Assembly: GCA_964655065.1 (NCBI GenBank)
Contig: CAZZLC010000007.1
Coordinates: forward strand, 62,001 to 126,000
Reading direction: 5' to 3'
DNA length: 64,000 bases
Source of the DNA: DRPG01 sp964655065
GTDB taxonomy: Bacteria; Myxococcota_A; UBA796; GCA-2862545
Below the pieces are notes generated by a model. It made no database searches, was not told the DNA's origin, and worked only from the letters and a program-made list of their open reading frames with translations. Positions 44,529 through 53,603 of the stretch are shown here, piece after piece. A program made the translations under genes and the position numbers. Numbering within the stretch: position 1 is the stretch's first letter; each line of letters starts with the position of its first letter.

Positions 44529-45815
44529 ATGGCGGATCGGGGACAGACTCTGACAGTGGTGCTCGGCGGGGGCCGAGGCACGCGGCTGTACCCATTGACC
44601 CAGGATCGCGCAAAGCCCGCGGTGCCGCTGGGTGGAAAGTACCGACTGATCGACATCCCCTTGTCGAACGCGATCAACAGCGGCTTGCGGCAGGTCTTCG
44701 TGTTGACCCAGTTCAACTCGGCCTCCCTCAACGCCCATATCGCGAGGACCTACCGCTTCGACATGTTCACCGACGGGTTCATCGAGGTCCTCGCCGCCGA
44801 ACAGACAGACCGATTCGGCGCGGACTGGTACCAGGGCACAGCCGACGCCGTGCGCAAGCACCTGCACCGCTTCGTCCGCGACGGCATCGAGAACATCTTG
44901 ATCCTGTCCGGCGACCACCTGTACCGCATGCGCTACGACAACATGATCGCCCACCACATGGACATCGGCGCCGACATCACGGTCGCGACCATCCCCGTCA
45001 CTCGTGAGGAATGCGAGGGCTTCGGCGTCCTCGCCACCGACGACGACGGCCTCATCTCCAACTTCAAGGAGAAGCCCGCCACCGACGAGGACATCACCGA
45101 GTACGCGATGCCCGAGGCCCTGCAGAAGCGCTGGGGCACGGACAAGTCCTATCTCGCCTCGATGGGCGTCTACGTGTTCCGGGCCAAGGCGCTGCAGTCG
45201 CTGCTCGCCCACGACGAGCACCTCGATTTCGGCAAGGACATCCTGCCCTCCGCCATCGGCGACCTCAAGGTCGCGGCCTTCCAGTTCAACGAGTACTGGG
45301 AGGACATCGGAACCATCAAGGCGTTCTACGACTCGAACCTCGCGCTGTGCGACGACGAGCCCTCGTTCCGCTTCTACGTTCCGGACGAGCCCATCTACAC
45401 GCGCGCCCGCTTCCTGCCCCCCACCCGCTTTCGCGGCGACACCAAGGTCGACCGCTCGCTCATCGCCGAAGGCAGCTTCCTGCAGGGAGCCCGGGTGGAG
45501 CGGTCGATCATTGGTCAGCGCAGCTGGCTGTCCCCGGGCTGCCAGGTCCGCGAGTCGATCGTGATGGGTGCCGATTACTACGAGCTCGGCCGCAAGCGCG
45601 ACGCCGTGGAGCAGTCTGGCGGCATCACGATGGGCATCGGCAAGGGCGTGTCGATCCGACGCGCCATCATCGACAAGAACGCACGCATCGGCGCCGATGC
45701 GGTCATCCACGGCGACCCGGACCGTCCCGACAGCGACGAAGCCATGTACTCCGTGCGCGACGGCATCATCATCGTGAAGAAGAACGCGGTCATCGAGCCC
45801 GGCACGGTGATCTGA
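44529..45815 (+). CDS. glgC: Glucose-1-phosphate adenylyltransferase
   Basis: 428 aa. Makes ADP-glucose for glycogen. N-terminal nucleotidyltransferase with GGGRGTRLYPLTQDRAKPAV, substrate loops GTADAVRKHL and SGDHLYRM, catalytic Asp region (IDIPLSNAINS) and EKP in NFKEKPATD. The C-terminal left-handed beta-helix has hexapeptide repeats (IIGQRSWLSPGCQV and ARIGADAVIHGD). The ATG at 44529 follows GGTGGAG. Divergent from the FG-GAP lipoprotein by 90 bp, and overlaps hutI by one base (TGATG). The size and motifs are those of the common bacterial enzyme. Confidence 0.95.
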   Translation: MADRGQTLTVVLGGGRGTRLYPLTQDRAKPAVPLGGKYRLIDIPLSNAINSGLRQVFVLTQFNSASLNAHIARTYRFDMFTDGFIEVLAAEQTDRFGADWYQGTADAVRKHLHRFVRDGIENILILSGDHLYRMRYDNMIAHHMDIGADITVATIPVTREECEGFGVLATDDDGLISNFKEKPATDEDITEYAMPEALQKRWGTDKSYLASMGVYVFRAKALQSLLAHDEHLDFGKDILPSAIGDLKVAAFQFNEYWEDIGTIKAFYDSNLALCDDEPSFRFYVPDEPIYTRARFLPPTRFRGDTKVDRSLIAEGSFLQGARVERSIIGQRSWLSPGCQVRESIVMGADYYELGRKRDAVEQSGGITMGIGKGVSIRRAIIDKNARIGADAVIHGDPDRPDSDEAMYSVRDGIIIVKKNAVIEPGTVI

Positions 45816-47038
45816 TGGACCTCCTGCTCCGCGACCTCGAGCTCGTCCTGACGATGGACGATGCCTGGGCCGCGGGGCCACTCGGGCCAGTGCCGAACGG
45901 CGCCGTCGCTTTGCGTGACGGAAAGGTCGCCTGGGTCGGTCCGTCTGCCGACGCTCCCGGTGCCGCGGACGTGCGGTCGTTCCCCGGCTGCATCGCGCTA
46001 CCGGGCTTCGTCGATGCGCATACCCACGCCGTGTGGGCGGGCAGCCGAGCTGACGAGTGGGAAGCTCGACAGCGAGGCGTCGACTACCGCGACGCGCTGG
46101 CCGAAGGCGGCGGAATCCACCGGACGGTGTCTGCGGTTCGTGCCACGCCCCTCCCCGAGCTGACCGCACTCGCCTCGGGGCGACTCGCCCACCTCGCCTC
46201 CCTCGGGACCACCACCGTGGAGGTGAAGAGCGGCTACGGGCTCGACGTCGGCGCCGAGGTCGCGATGCTCACCGCGGCCCGAGACGCGGGACGGCAGGCG
46301 GGAATCCGTGTCCTCACCACGTTCCTCGGCGCGCACGTCGTGCCGAGGAGCCACCTGGGCCATCGAGACGCCTACGTGGCCGAAGTGATCGAGCAGCAGC
46401 TGCCCGCAGTGGCGGACCTCGCGGACTTCGTCGACGTCTTCGTCGACGACGGGGCCTTCACCCTCGACGAAGGCCAGGCGATCCTCGAGGCCGCGCGGTC
46501 GCTCGGGCTCGGGCTCAAGATCCACGCGGAGCAGCTCACGTTCACCGGCGCAGCCGCGATGGCCGCCCGACTCGGCGCGGTCTCCGCGGACCACCTCGAG
46601 TGCATCGACGCAGAGGGCATCGCGGCCATGGCGGACCACGAGACCACCGCGGTCCTGCTTCCCGGCGCCATGCTGTCGCTGTCGCTGCCCCCACCCCCGG
46701 TCTCGGCGCTCCGCGACGCAGGCGTGAGACTGTGCGTGGCCACCGACCTCAATCCGGGCAGCTCCGCGTTCCACGACCTCCTGTCGTGCGCGCAGCTCGC
46801 GTGCTTGACCATGGGACTGACCGTCGACGAGGCGCTGCTCGGCATCACGTCCCACGCAGGTCACGCCCTCGGACGTCCGGACCTGGGCAGGCTCTACCGC
46901 GACGGCCCCGGGGACGTCGTGGTGCTCCGCCCCGCCGCCGGTGAGCCCGCGACGCCGGCGAGCCTCCTGCAGCAGGTCGGCGGGTCCGTGAGGACGCTCG
47001 TCGTCAGCGGAGGTCGCCCTCGCGAAAGCAGGACCTGA
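45815..47038 (+). CDS. hutI: Imidazolonepropionase
   Basis: 407 aa amidohydrolase that opens the imidazolone ring in histidine breakdown. Metal site DAHTHAVWAGSR, substrate region EVKSGYGLD, HAEQLTF, and the late Asp in CVATDLNPGSS. The N-terminal pocket has EWEARQRGVDY. The start overlaps the glgC stop by one base. It is separated from any hutH, hutU or hutG in this window, so the pairing with glgC is unusual. The following gene is convergent, 8 bp away. Confidence 0.94.
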   Translation: MDLLLRDLELVLTMDDAWAAGPLGPVPNGAVALRDGKVAWVGPSADAPGAADVRSFPGCIALPGFVDAHTHAVWAGSRADEWEARQRGVDYRDALAEGGGIHRTVSAVRATPLPELTALASGRLAHLASLGTTTVEVKSGYGLDVGAEVAMLTAARDAGRQAGIRVLTTFLGAHVVPRSHLGHRDAYVAEVIEQQLPAVADLADFVDVFVDDGAFTLDEGQAILEAARSLGLGLKIHAEQLTFTGAAAMAARLGAVSADHLECIDAEGIAAMADHETTAVLLPGAMLSLSLPPPPVSALRDAGVRLCVATDLNPGSSAFHDLLSCAQLACLTMGLTVDEALLGITSHAGHALGRPDLGRLYRDGPGDVVVLRPAAGEPATPASLLQQVGGSVRTLVVSGGRPRESRT

Positions 47039-47046
47039 GGGGCCGC

Positions 47047-47301
47047 TCAGTTCGCGTTGGACTTCGGGGTGACTTCCTCGGCGTCGGTGATCGCCGAGGT
47101 GGCGCTCTTGTCGTGCGACTTCTGGTCGTCGACGTCGAGGGCCGGCTCGTCCTTCGAGGCGTCACGAAAGGCGCGAATGCCCTTTCCGAACGACTCGAAG
47201 ACCTGCGGCAGCCGCCCCGCACCGAAGAGGATGAGGACCAGCACGAGGACCACGAGCAACTCGGGCAGTCCGAGCCCCGCGATGAAACCGACGACGGGCA
47301 T
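47047..47301 (-). CDS. tatA: Twin-arginine translocase subunit TatA
   Basis: 84 aa. One N-terminal membrane helix (LPELLVVLVLVLILFGAGRLPQ) followed by the amphipathic helix VFESFGKGIRAFRDASKDE and an acidic, Lys-containing tail. The FGAGRLPQ elbow is the TatA/TatE signature. Oligomerises to form the channel for folded proteins. The ATG is preceded by GGAG. No tatB or tatC is adjacent. The 435 bp upstream (to gpsA) are free of genes, so it likely has its own promoter there. Confidence 0.9.
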   Translation of the reverse strand: MPVVGFIAGLGLPELLVVLVLVLILFGAGRLPQVFESFGKGIRAFRDASKDEPALDVDDQKSHDKSATSAITDAEEVTPKSNAN

Positions 47302-47736
47302 GGATTCTCCAGGGAAGGCCTCCCTCGTATCCTGCCGCCAGGCACCTCGTCGAGTAGCGTGAGCTCGCGCTCGGTGGGTGCTTTCGAGAGCCTCCTCCGC
47401 CCGAATCCACCGCGAGAGATGGAGGAGACGCAAGAGCTTTGCCTGGTGTGATGCCGGCGAAGGAGGCCGTCGAAAACCCGAATGGAAAAAGCGAGAACAC
47501 CTGATATCAAATCTACGGGAAGCGAACCGCGCTGTCAAGGCGACGACGGGCTCCGGAAAGCCGCGCCAGCGCTCGGAGACGAACTCCGACGACCCGAGGA
47601 GGTTGCCGAGCCCGTCACCAATCTGACGACCCGGTTCCACGTTCGTTTCGCGTCTGTTCGGTTTCGCGCGCGACGTTTATCGCAACCGTTCGGTTCTGGC
47701 ACGGGAAAATGTCTCACCCGTGGCTGACCAAGCGCT
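47302..47736. other. 435-bp intergenic region upstream of tatA
   Basis: No gene is supported here: the frames that exist are Arg-rich shadows without ribosome sites. Relative to its surroundings the centre (47460-47520) is A-rich and the part near 47665-47715 contains A and T runs (CGTTTATCGC, GGGAAAATG). The tatA promoter and leader are expected here on the minus strand, and the 3' end of gpsA transcripts at 47700-47736. I see no clear -10/-35 pair or hairpin with a T tract. Confidence 0.5.
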
Positions 47737-48729
47737 TCAGTCCTTCTCGGCGCGTCGCTGACGCCCCATCAAGGCAGTCAGGGCCTCCATCGCCGGTCTA
47801 TCCTCGTGGAGCATCGCGTAGACCTGCTCGGTGATTGGAAGCTCGACGCCGATCTTCCGGGCCAGCTTGTGGGCCGAGACGGCAGTGGTCACCCCCTCGG
47901 CGACCTCCCCGAGCTCCTGCAGGACGTCGTCCAGGGTGCGCCCCTCGCCCAGCGCGAGTCCTACCCGCCGGTTTCGCGAGAGGTTGCTCGTGCAGGTGAG
48001 TACGAGGTCACCGATGCCCGCCAGCCCCATCATGGTGATCGGGTCCGCCCCCATGGCCACGGCGAGCCTGGTGATCTCGGCCAGACCTCGGGTGATCAGG
48101 CCCGCCCGTGCGTTCGCCCCGAATCCGAGGCCGTCGCTCACCCCGCAGGCGATCGCCATCACGTTCTTGATCGAGCCCCCGATGCACACGCCGACCACAT
48201 CGTAGGTGTGGTAGGCGCGAAAGTGATCGCCGTGGAACGCTTCGGCCGCGATGTGCGCGGTGTCGTCCGCCCCCGCGACCACCACGGCGGTGGGCAGCGC
48301 CTTCGCCACCTCCAGGGCAAACGACGGACCGTACAGCATGCTGATGCGGTCGATGTCACCGAGCTCCGCCACGCAGACCTCGTGCATCGTCGCCAGCGTG
48401 TCGTCCTCGATGCCCTTGGTCGCACAGCAGACCTGGGCGTCAGCGGCGAGGTCGTCGCGGATGGCCGCGAGGACCGAGCGCAGCGCGTGCGACGGAACGA
48501 CGGGAACGACGAGCGAAGCGCCGTCCACGGCGCGTCTCAGATCGGGTTCCGCCCGCAGCCCGGTCGGGAGGTCTACCTCCCGGAGGTAGCGGGGATTCCG
48601 GTGATGAGCGTTGATGTGATCGCATCGTTCGGGGTGTCGGTCCCAGAGAACCGTCTCGTGACCCTGCCGAACGAGCTGGGCCGCGAGAGCGGTACCCCAA
48701 GAACCGGCTCCGATTACCGTACAACGCAT
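47737..48729 (-). CDS. gpsA: NAD(P)H-dependent glycerol-3-phosphate dehydrogenase
   Basis: 330 aa. Reduces dihydroxyacetone phosphate to glycerol-3-phosphate for phospholipids. Rossmann motif GAGSWGTALA at the N-terminus, the substrate region GPSFALEVA and catalytic Lys in GSIKNVMAIA, then GLAGIGDLVLTCTS, NRRVG and VAEGVTTA. The ATG at 48729 follows GGGAGG; an in-frame GTG upstream adds nine residues before the motif. Divergent from the glutathione synthase-like gene. Confidence 0.95.
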   Translation of the reverse strand: MRCTVIGAGSWGTALAAQLVRQGHETVLWDRHPERCDHINAHHRNPRYLREVDLPTGLRAEPDLRRAVDGASLVVPVVPSHALRSVLAAIRDDLAADAQVCCATKGIEDDTLATMHEVCVAELGDIDRISMLYGPSFALEVAKALPTAVVVAGADDTAHIAAEAFHGDHFRAYHTYDVVGVCIGGSIKNVMAIACGVSDGLGFGANARAGLITRGLAEITRLAVAMGADPITMMGLAGIGDLVLTCTSNLSRNRRVGLALGEGRTLDDVLQELGEVAEGVTTAVSAHKLARKIGVELPITEQVYAMLHEDRPAMEALTALMGRQRRAEKD

Positions 48730-48848
48730 CGTGTTTCCTCCCTCGGGCTCCCGCACCCGGGCCTTCCGGCGTCATCGACGGACCGGGTTCACGCAGGGGC
48801 CGTCCGCGCATCGTAGCAGCGGCCCGTGCGTTGGCTTATGGATGGCCG

Positions 48849-49832
48849 GTGAGGATCGCCTTCGCCATCACGCGCGCCGCGGCCATCGGCAGCACGTGGA
48901 CCACCGCGAGCCTGGCGCAGGTGGCTCTCGAACGCGGCCACACCGTGCGCTTCGTGGAGCCCTGGGACTACGAGGTCGATGTCCGAGGCCGACTGATTGC
49001 GCGCTCCCATGCCTTCGACCGCCCCACCTCTGCGGAGCGGCTCTCCCACGAGCTGACCTCACGCAAGGCGACACGGCGCTACGTCGACCTCGAGCGCGTC
49101 GACCTGCTGCTGCTGCGATCGTCTCCCCTCGATCTGGCCGTGTTGTCGTTCGCCCAGTTCGTCAAAGAACGTGGCGTCCGCGTGGTCAACGACCCTGGGG
49201 GATTGTTGCGGGTCTCGCACAAGGGCTGGCTGGCCTCGCTGCCGGGGGTCCGCATCCCCGAGACGTTGGTGACGCGAAGCCGCGCCTCGACGCACCTCTT
49301 CGCCAGCGCGCAGTACGACGGGGTCGTGGTGAAGCCCGCACGGGGCAGCGGCGGGCGGGACGTCACCCGCGTGGAGCACGGTGAGACGGCGTCGCTCGAT
49401 CACGCGTTCGACCGGGCCCGCGAGGGCGGCGACGGCTACATCGTCGTTCAGCGGTACCTGACCGAGGCAGACGGTGGGGAGAAGCGCCTCGTCTGGCTCG
49501 ATGGCGAGATCATCGGCGGCTATCTCCGTCAGCGGGCACCCGGCGAGTTCCGCCACAATCTGAAGCGCGGCGCCACCCCTCTGCCGACCGAGATCACGGA
49601 CGCCGACCGCGCCGCCGCCGCCCCGGTCAGCCCCCACCTCGTCGCCGCCGGCGTGCGACTGGCGGGGCTGGACGTCATCGGTGACTACCTCACTGAGGTG
49701 AATGCGCTGAATCCGGGTGGGGCGTTTCACGCCGACCGCACATCCGGAACCCGATTATCGGAGCGCATCCTGGATCGCTTGATCCAACCTCCCGAACCCG
49801 AGAGGATTACGTGGGCTCTCCCCGCACCCTGA
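48849..49832 (+). CDS. gshB: Glutathione synthase-like ATP-grasp ligase
   Basis: 327 aa. Same order as GshB: an N-terminal pre-ATP-grasp domain with LLLRSSPLD and RVVNDPGGLL, then the ATP-grasp fold with PARGSGGRDVTRV, KRLVWLDGEIIGGYLRQ, the EFRHNLKRGA loop, and the signature GLDVIGDYLTEVNALNPGG. GshB joins gamma-Glu-Cys to Gly. No gshA is nearby, so a related peptide ligase (RimK-like) remains possible. The GTG at 48849 has only a weak site. The end overlaps the pentapeptide-repeat gene by 22 bp. Confidence 0.8.
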   Translation: MRIAFAITRAAAIGSTWTTASLAQVALERGHTVRFVEPWDYEVDVRGRLIARSHAFDRPTSAERLSHELTSRKATRRYVDLERVDLLLLRSSPLDLAVLSFAQFVKERGVRVVNDPGGLLRVSHKGWLASLPGVRIPETLVTRSRASTHLFASAQYDGVVVKPARGSGGRDVTRVEHGETASLDHAFDRAREGGDGYIVVQRYLTEADGGEKRLVWLDGEIIGGYLRQRAPGEFRHNLKRGATPLPTEITDADRAAAAPVSPHLVAAGVRLAGLDVIGDYLTEVNALNPGGAFHADRTSGTRLSERILDRLIQPPEPERITWALPAP

Positions 49833-50227
49833 GCAAGAAGCAGATTCTGGATGCCCTGTCCCGCAACGACTCGCTGGCCGACACCGACCTGCGAGGGAAC
49901 GACCTCACCGGGGTCAGCTTCGACGGAGCTGACCTGCAGCGCGCAAAGCTCGCCGAGTGCACGCTCGCCCGGGCGAGCTTCCGGGGTGCCAACCTGCAGG
50001 GCGCCTCGCTGTGGCACTCGGACTGCAAGGAGGCCTGCTTCGACGAGGCGCTGCTCGAGGAAGCCGACTTCGACTTCGCCAACATCGACGGCTGCACCTT
50101 CCATCACGCCAAGGTGCGAAAGGCGATCTGGCCGAATGCTCGACAGACCATCGACGCGGTCGAGGCGAGCGTGCGCACCGGCCGAAGGGTCCGGGTGGAG
50201 TCGCGGACCCTCGACGAAGATGTTTAG
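49811..50227 (+). CDS. Pentapeptide-repeat protein
   Basis: 138 aa and cytoplasmic. A basic N-terminal helix (SPRTLSKKQILDAL) is followed by about 12 A(D/N)LXX-type pentapeptides (DTDLRG, NDLTG, VSFDG, ADLQR, AKLAE, ASFRG, ANLQG, ASLWH, ACFDE, ADFDF) forming a right-handed beta-helix of about three coils. A C-terminal tail ends REVRVES-like RRVRVESRTLDEDV. It is much shorter than gyrase-protecting Qnr proteins. It starts inside the last codons of the ATP-grasp gene and so is translationally linked to it. Its stop overlaps the convergent PDZ gene. Confidence 0.88.
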   Translation: MGSPRTLSKKQILDALSRNDSLADTDLRGNDLTGVSFDGADLQRAKLAECTLARASFRGANLQGASLWHSDCKEACFDEALLEEADFDFANIDGCTFHHAKVRKAIWPNARQTIDAVEASVRTGRRVRVESRTLDEDV

Positions 50228-50823
50228 TCGACGAGCGGGAGCCGTTCGCGAGTGAGCCGGAACGTCAGCGGCTCACCGTCGCGCAGGACGTCGACCTCCA
50301 GCACCGTCCCGGGACGCCCGGTGGCCATGCGCACGAACTCGCGCGTGGTGACCTCGAGGGTCGGCCAGCCGTCGACCCCGACCACCCGGTCGCCAGCCCG
50401 CAGCCCCGCCATCTCGGCAGGCGTTCCTTCGTGGACCCTGCGCACGAGAACGCCGTGCCGCTGGGCGACCACCTCGGCGCCCATGCCGCCGATGGGCCCC
50501 ACCGGAAGTTGGTGGAACGGAAGCACCACGTCTTCGTCGCCGTCGACCACGAAGGCCTCGGTCTCGACGACGAGCGCTCCGTCGCGCACGAGCCCAGAAA
50601 CCGCGCACCGCGTCCAGCCAGCGTCGAGGCGAAGGTGGTCGGAGGCGGTCTCCACCGTCCAGTCGGCGCAGCCGTGCAGCGCGACCTCGAAGCCCGGAAC
50701 GGCCTCGGCACCCGCGGCGAGCTCCCAGCGGACCTCGATGGCCGAGTCCTCCGAACCCGAACAACCGACCGGCTCGCCCACCTGGGTCGCCGCCATCACC
50801 GCCGCTACCGCCAACGCGCGCAT
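50224..50823 (-). CDS. Secreted protein with a C-terminal PDZ domain
   Basis: 199 aa. Signal peptide with AATQVGEPVGCSGSED following, where a Cys near residue 21 could be a lipobox (EPVGC, imperfect). A middle ~75 residues contain Cys pairs (LHGCADW and TRCAVS). The C-terminal PDZ domain (HGVLVRRVHEGTPAEMAGLRAGDRVVGVDG) is typical of periplasmic substrate-recognition modules. There is no protease domain, so it may be an adaptor. The ATG at 50823 follows GGGAG. Convergent with the pentapeptide-repeat gene, overlapping by 4 bp. Confidence 0.78.
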   Translation of the reverse strand: MRALAVAAVMAATQVGEPVGCSGSEDSAIEVRWELAAGAEAVPGFEVALHGCADWTVETASDHLRLDAGWTRCAVSGLVRDGALVVETEAFVVDGDEDVVLPFHQLPVGPIGGMGAEVVAQRHGVLVRRVHEGTPAEMAGLRAGDRVVGVDGWPTLEVTTREFVRMATGRPGTVLEVDVLRDGEPLTFRLTRERLPLVD

Positions 50824-50929
50824 ATCCACTCCCGGACTGACACCCTATCGTAGTGAACGTCGGCGCTCGGCAGGTGTCATCGAGTGTCGAGAGGCCCCAT
50901 CGGGGCTATCTGCTGGCGAGGAGAGCGTC

Positions 50930-53524
50930 GTGACCGAGATCGTACCCGCCCCCAGGTTCGTCGTCCTCAAGTTCGGCGGGACCTCCGTGAGCCGCGCCGA
51001 CCGGTGGGCCACCATCGCCACCCAGGTGCGGGCCCAGCGCGCCGACGGGCGAGTGGTGGTGCTCGTCTGCTCCGCGCTGGCCGGAGTCACCGATGCGCTG
51101 CAGGAGGTCATCGCGCGCGCGAGCGCCTCGGAGGACATCGAGCCCCCCCTGGAACGCATCGCCGCCCTCCATCGGGAGCTCGGGGAGGCTCTCGGCGTCC
51201 CGACGAACGTCACCGAGCCCGAGATGACGGTCCTTCGCCGACTCGCTCTAGGTGCGCAGCTCCTCGGCGAGGCGAGCCCTCCCGTCCAGGCGCGGATCCT
51301 GGCTCGAGGAGAGCTGCTGTCCACGCGACTCGGGGCGTCGTGGCTCGAGCGCAGCGGCCTACCCGTCCGCTGGTTCGACGCGCGCGAGGTGATGCACAGC
51401 GACGGCGCCGGCGGGCCGAACCGGCGCATGCTCGCCGCCCACGTGCCGTGGAGCGCCGACCCCGAGCTGCAGCGCGAGTTGGCCGGCGACGCCGTCGTCA
51501 TCACCCAGGGATTCCTGGCTCGCGACCCCGACGGCGCGACCTGCGTGCTCGGACGAGGGGGATCGGACACGTCCGCGACCACCTTTGCGGCCAAGCTCGG
51601 CGCCGAGTGCTGTGAGATCTGGACCGACGTGCCCGGGATGTTCACGGCGGACCCCCGCAAGCAGCCGGCCGCGCGGCTCCTGCGCGCCCTCGGGTACGCC
51701 GAGGCCCAGGAAATCGCGACCACGGGGGCCAAGGTGCTCCACCCACGCGCCATCGCCCCCGCCCACGGCCGACGCATCCCCGTCCGCATCCGCTACACGC
51801 CGCGGCCAGAGCTGCCCGGCACCACGATCTCCGCCGACGCGCCCTCGGGACCAGCCCAGGTGAAGGCCATCTCGCAGCGCCGCGGACTCGTACTGGTGAG
51901 CATGGAGACGCTCGGCATGTGGCAGCAGGTCGGATTCCTGGCCGACGCCTTCGGGGTGTTCGCAAGCCACGGCCTGTCCGTCGACACGGTCAGCACCTCC
52001 GAGACCAACGTCACGGTGACGCTGGACCCGCAGGCGAACGCACTCGACCCCACGGTACTCGACGCGGTCATCGCCGACTTGTCGCGGTTCTGCGTCGCAC
52101 GACCGGTCACCCAGGTCGCGTCGGTGAGCCTGGTGGGGCGCGGCATCCGCTCGATCCTCCACCGCCTCGCGCCGGCCCTCGAGCAGTTCGCCGAGCATCG
52201 GGTCCACCTCGTGAGCCAGGCGGCGAGCGACCTGAACCTCACCTTCGTGGTCGACGAGTCCACCGCCGACCGACTGCTCGCCCAGCTGCACGCCCTGCTG
52301 TTCGCCCATCGCCCCGACGACGAGGTGATCGGACCGACGTGGCAGGAGCTGTTCGCGGGCCCCGGACGCAGGCGAGCCGGCGCGTCCCCCTGGTGGGTCG
52401 ACGCGCGCGACGAACTGCACGCCATCGCGGCCGAGGGCACGCCGGTGTACGTCTACGACGCCGCCACGATCGATGCCCGAGCCCGCGCGCTGGCCGGGCT
52501 CGCCAACGTGGACCAGGCGCTGTACGCCGTGAAGGCCAACGCCCACGAGGAGATCCTGCGGCGCGTCGGGGCGGCAGGCCTCGGATTCGAGTGCGTGAGT
52601 CCTGGCGAGGTCGAGCGGGTGCGGTCCGTCGTCGGGTCCGAGGCCACGATCCTGTTCACACCCAACTTCGCTCCACGCGAGGACTACGAGCGCGGCTTCG
52701 TGGCCAACGCCCACGTCACGCTCGACAACCTGCACCCGCTCGAGGCCTGGCCCGAGGTGTTCCGGGGCCGCGACATCCTCGTTCGCGTCGATCCGGGTCG
52801 GGGACGCGGACATCACGCCAAGGTGCGCACCGCCGGAGCGCGCTCCAAGTTCGGGGTGGCCCCCGACCAGCTGGTCGAACTCGCCCAGCTCGCTGCCGAT
52901 CTGCAGTGCCGCGTGATCGGCCTGCACGCCCACACGGGCTCCGGGATCCTCGATCCCACCGCCTGGCAGCACACCGCCCTTGTGCTCGCCCAGCTCGCCG
53001 AGCTCTTCCCCGAGGCTCGGATCCTGGACGTCGGAGGCGGGCTCGGGGTCCCGGACCGACCTGGCCGCACCGCCCTGGACCTCTCGGCGGTCGACGCCGC
53101 CCTCGCGTCCGTCCGCGAGGCTCATCCTCGCTGGGAGCTCTGGGTGGAGCCCGGTCGCTACGTCGTCGCCGAGGCCGGCGTGTTGCTCACCCGGGTGACC
53201 CAGCGCAAGCAGAAGGGTGACCTGCACTACGTCGGCGTGGACGCCGGAATGCACACCCTCATCCGACCCGCCCTGTACGGCGCTCATCACCACGTGGCGA
53301 ACCTCTCGCGTCCCGACGCGGAGCGCGAGGTCGTGACCGTGGTGGGGCCCATCTGCGAGACGGGCGACGTGCTCGCCCGCGACCGCCTGCTGCCTCGAGC
53401 CGAGGAGGGTGACGTCTTGCTGGTCGCCACCGCGGGGGCCTACGGGGCCGCCATGGCGAACGACTACAACCTCCGAGGACGCCCCCGTGAAACCCTTCGT
53501 CTGTCCGGCAAGAGCGGCGAATAG
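50930..53524 (+). CDS. lysAC: Bifunctional aspartate kinase / diaminopimelate decarboxylase
   Basis: 864 aa fusion of the first and last enzymes of lysine synthesis. Residues ~1-465 are an aspartokinase (KFGGTSVSRADRW, the FLARDPDGATCVLGRGGSDTSA loop, and two ACT domains starting near LVLVSMETLGMWQ). Residues ~475-864 are a PLP-dependent decarboxylase: the PLP Lys is in ALYAVKANAH, GGGLGVPDRPG binds phosphate, and GPICETGDVLARD provides the active-site Cys. The GTG at 50930 follows GCGAGGAGAG. Fusions of this kind are known in some Gammaproteobacteria (Xanthomonas). ACT domains suggest lysine feedback control of both activities. Confidence 0.95.
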   Translation: MTEIVPAPRFVVLKFGGTSVSRADRWATIATQVRAQRADGRVVVLVCSALAGVTDALQEVIARASASEDIEPPLERIAALHRELGEALGVPTNVTEPEMTVLRRLALGAQLLGEASPPVQARILARGELLSTRLGASWLERSGLPVRWFDAREVMHSDGAGGPNRRMLAAHVPWSADPELQRELAGDAVVITQGFLARDPDGATCVLGRGGSDTSATTFAAKLGAECCEIWTDVPGMFTADPRKQPAARLLRALGYAEAQEIATTGAKVLHPRAIAPAHGRRIPVRIRYTPRPELPGTTISADAPSGPAQVKAISQRRGLVLVSMETLGMWQQVGFLADAFGVFASHGLSVDTVSTSETNVTVTLDPQANALDPTVLDAVIADLSRFCVARPVTQVASVSLVGRGIRSILHRLAPALEQFAEHRVHLVSQAASDLNLTFVVDESTADRLLAQLHALLFAHRPDDEVIGPTWQELFAGPGRRRAGASPWWVDARDELHAIAAEGTPVYVYDAATIDARARALAGLANVDQALYAVKANAHEEILRRVGAAGLGFECVSPGEVERVRSVVGSEATILFTPNFAPREDYERGFVANAHVTLDNLHPLEAWPEVFRGRDILVRVDPGRGRGHHAKVRTAGARSKFGVAPDQLVELAQLAADLQCRVIGLHAHTGSGILDPTAWQHTALVLAQLAELFPEARILDVGGGLGVPDRPGRTALDLSAVDAALASVREAHPRWELWVEPGRYVVAEAGVLLTRVTQRKQKGDLHYVGVDAGMHTLIRPALYGAHHHVANLSRPDAEREVVTVVGPICETGDVLARDRLLPRAEEGDVLLVATAGAYGAAMANDYNLRGRPRETLRLSGKSGE

Positions 53525-53603
53525 CGAGCGACGGCCCCGCGGTCTTCGACGGGACCGAGGGCCGGGGATACGGTCCCGCCGCGGGGACGAGGACGCCACC
53601 ACG

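Noticed and set aside
47482..47727. Possible small protein in the tatA upstream region
   Set aside because: Arg-rich shadow-like translation, no ribosome site and no conserved feature.
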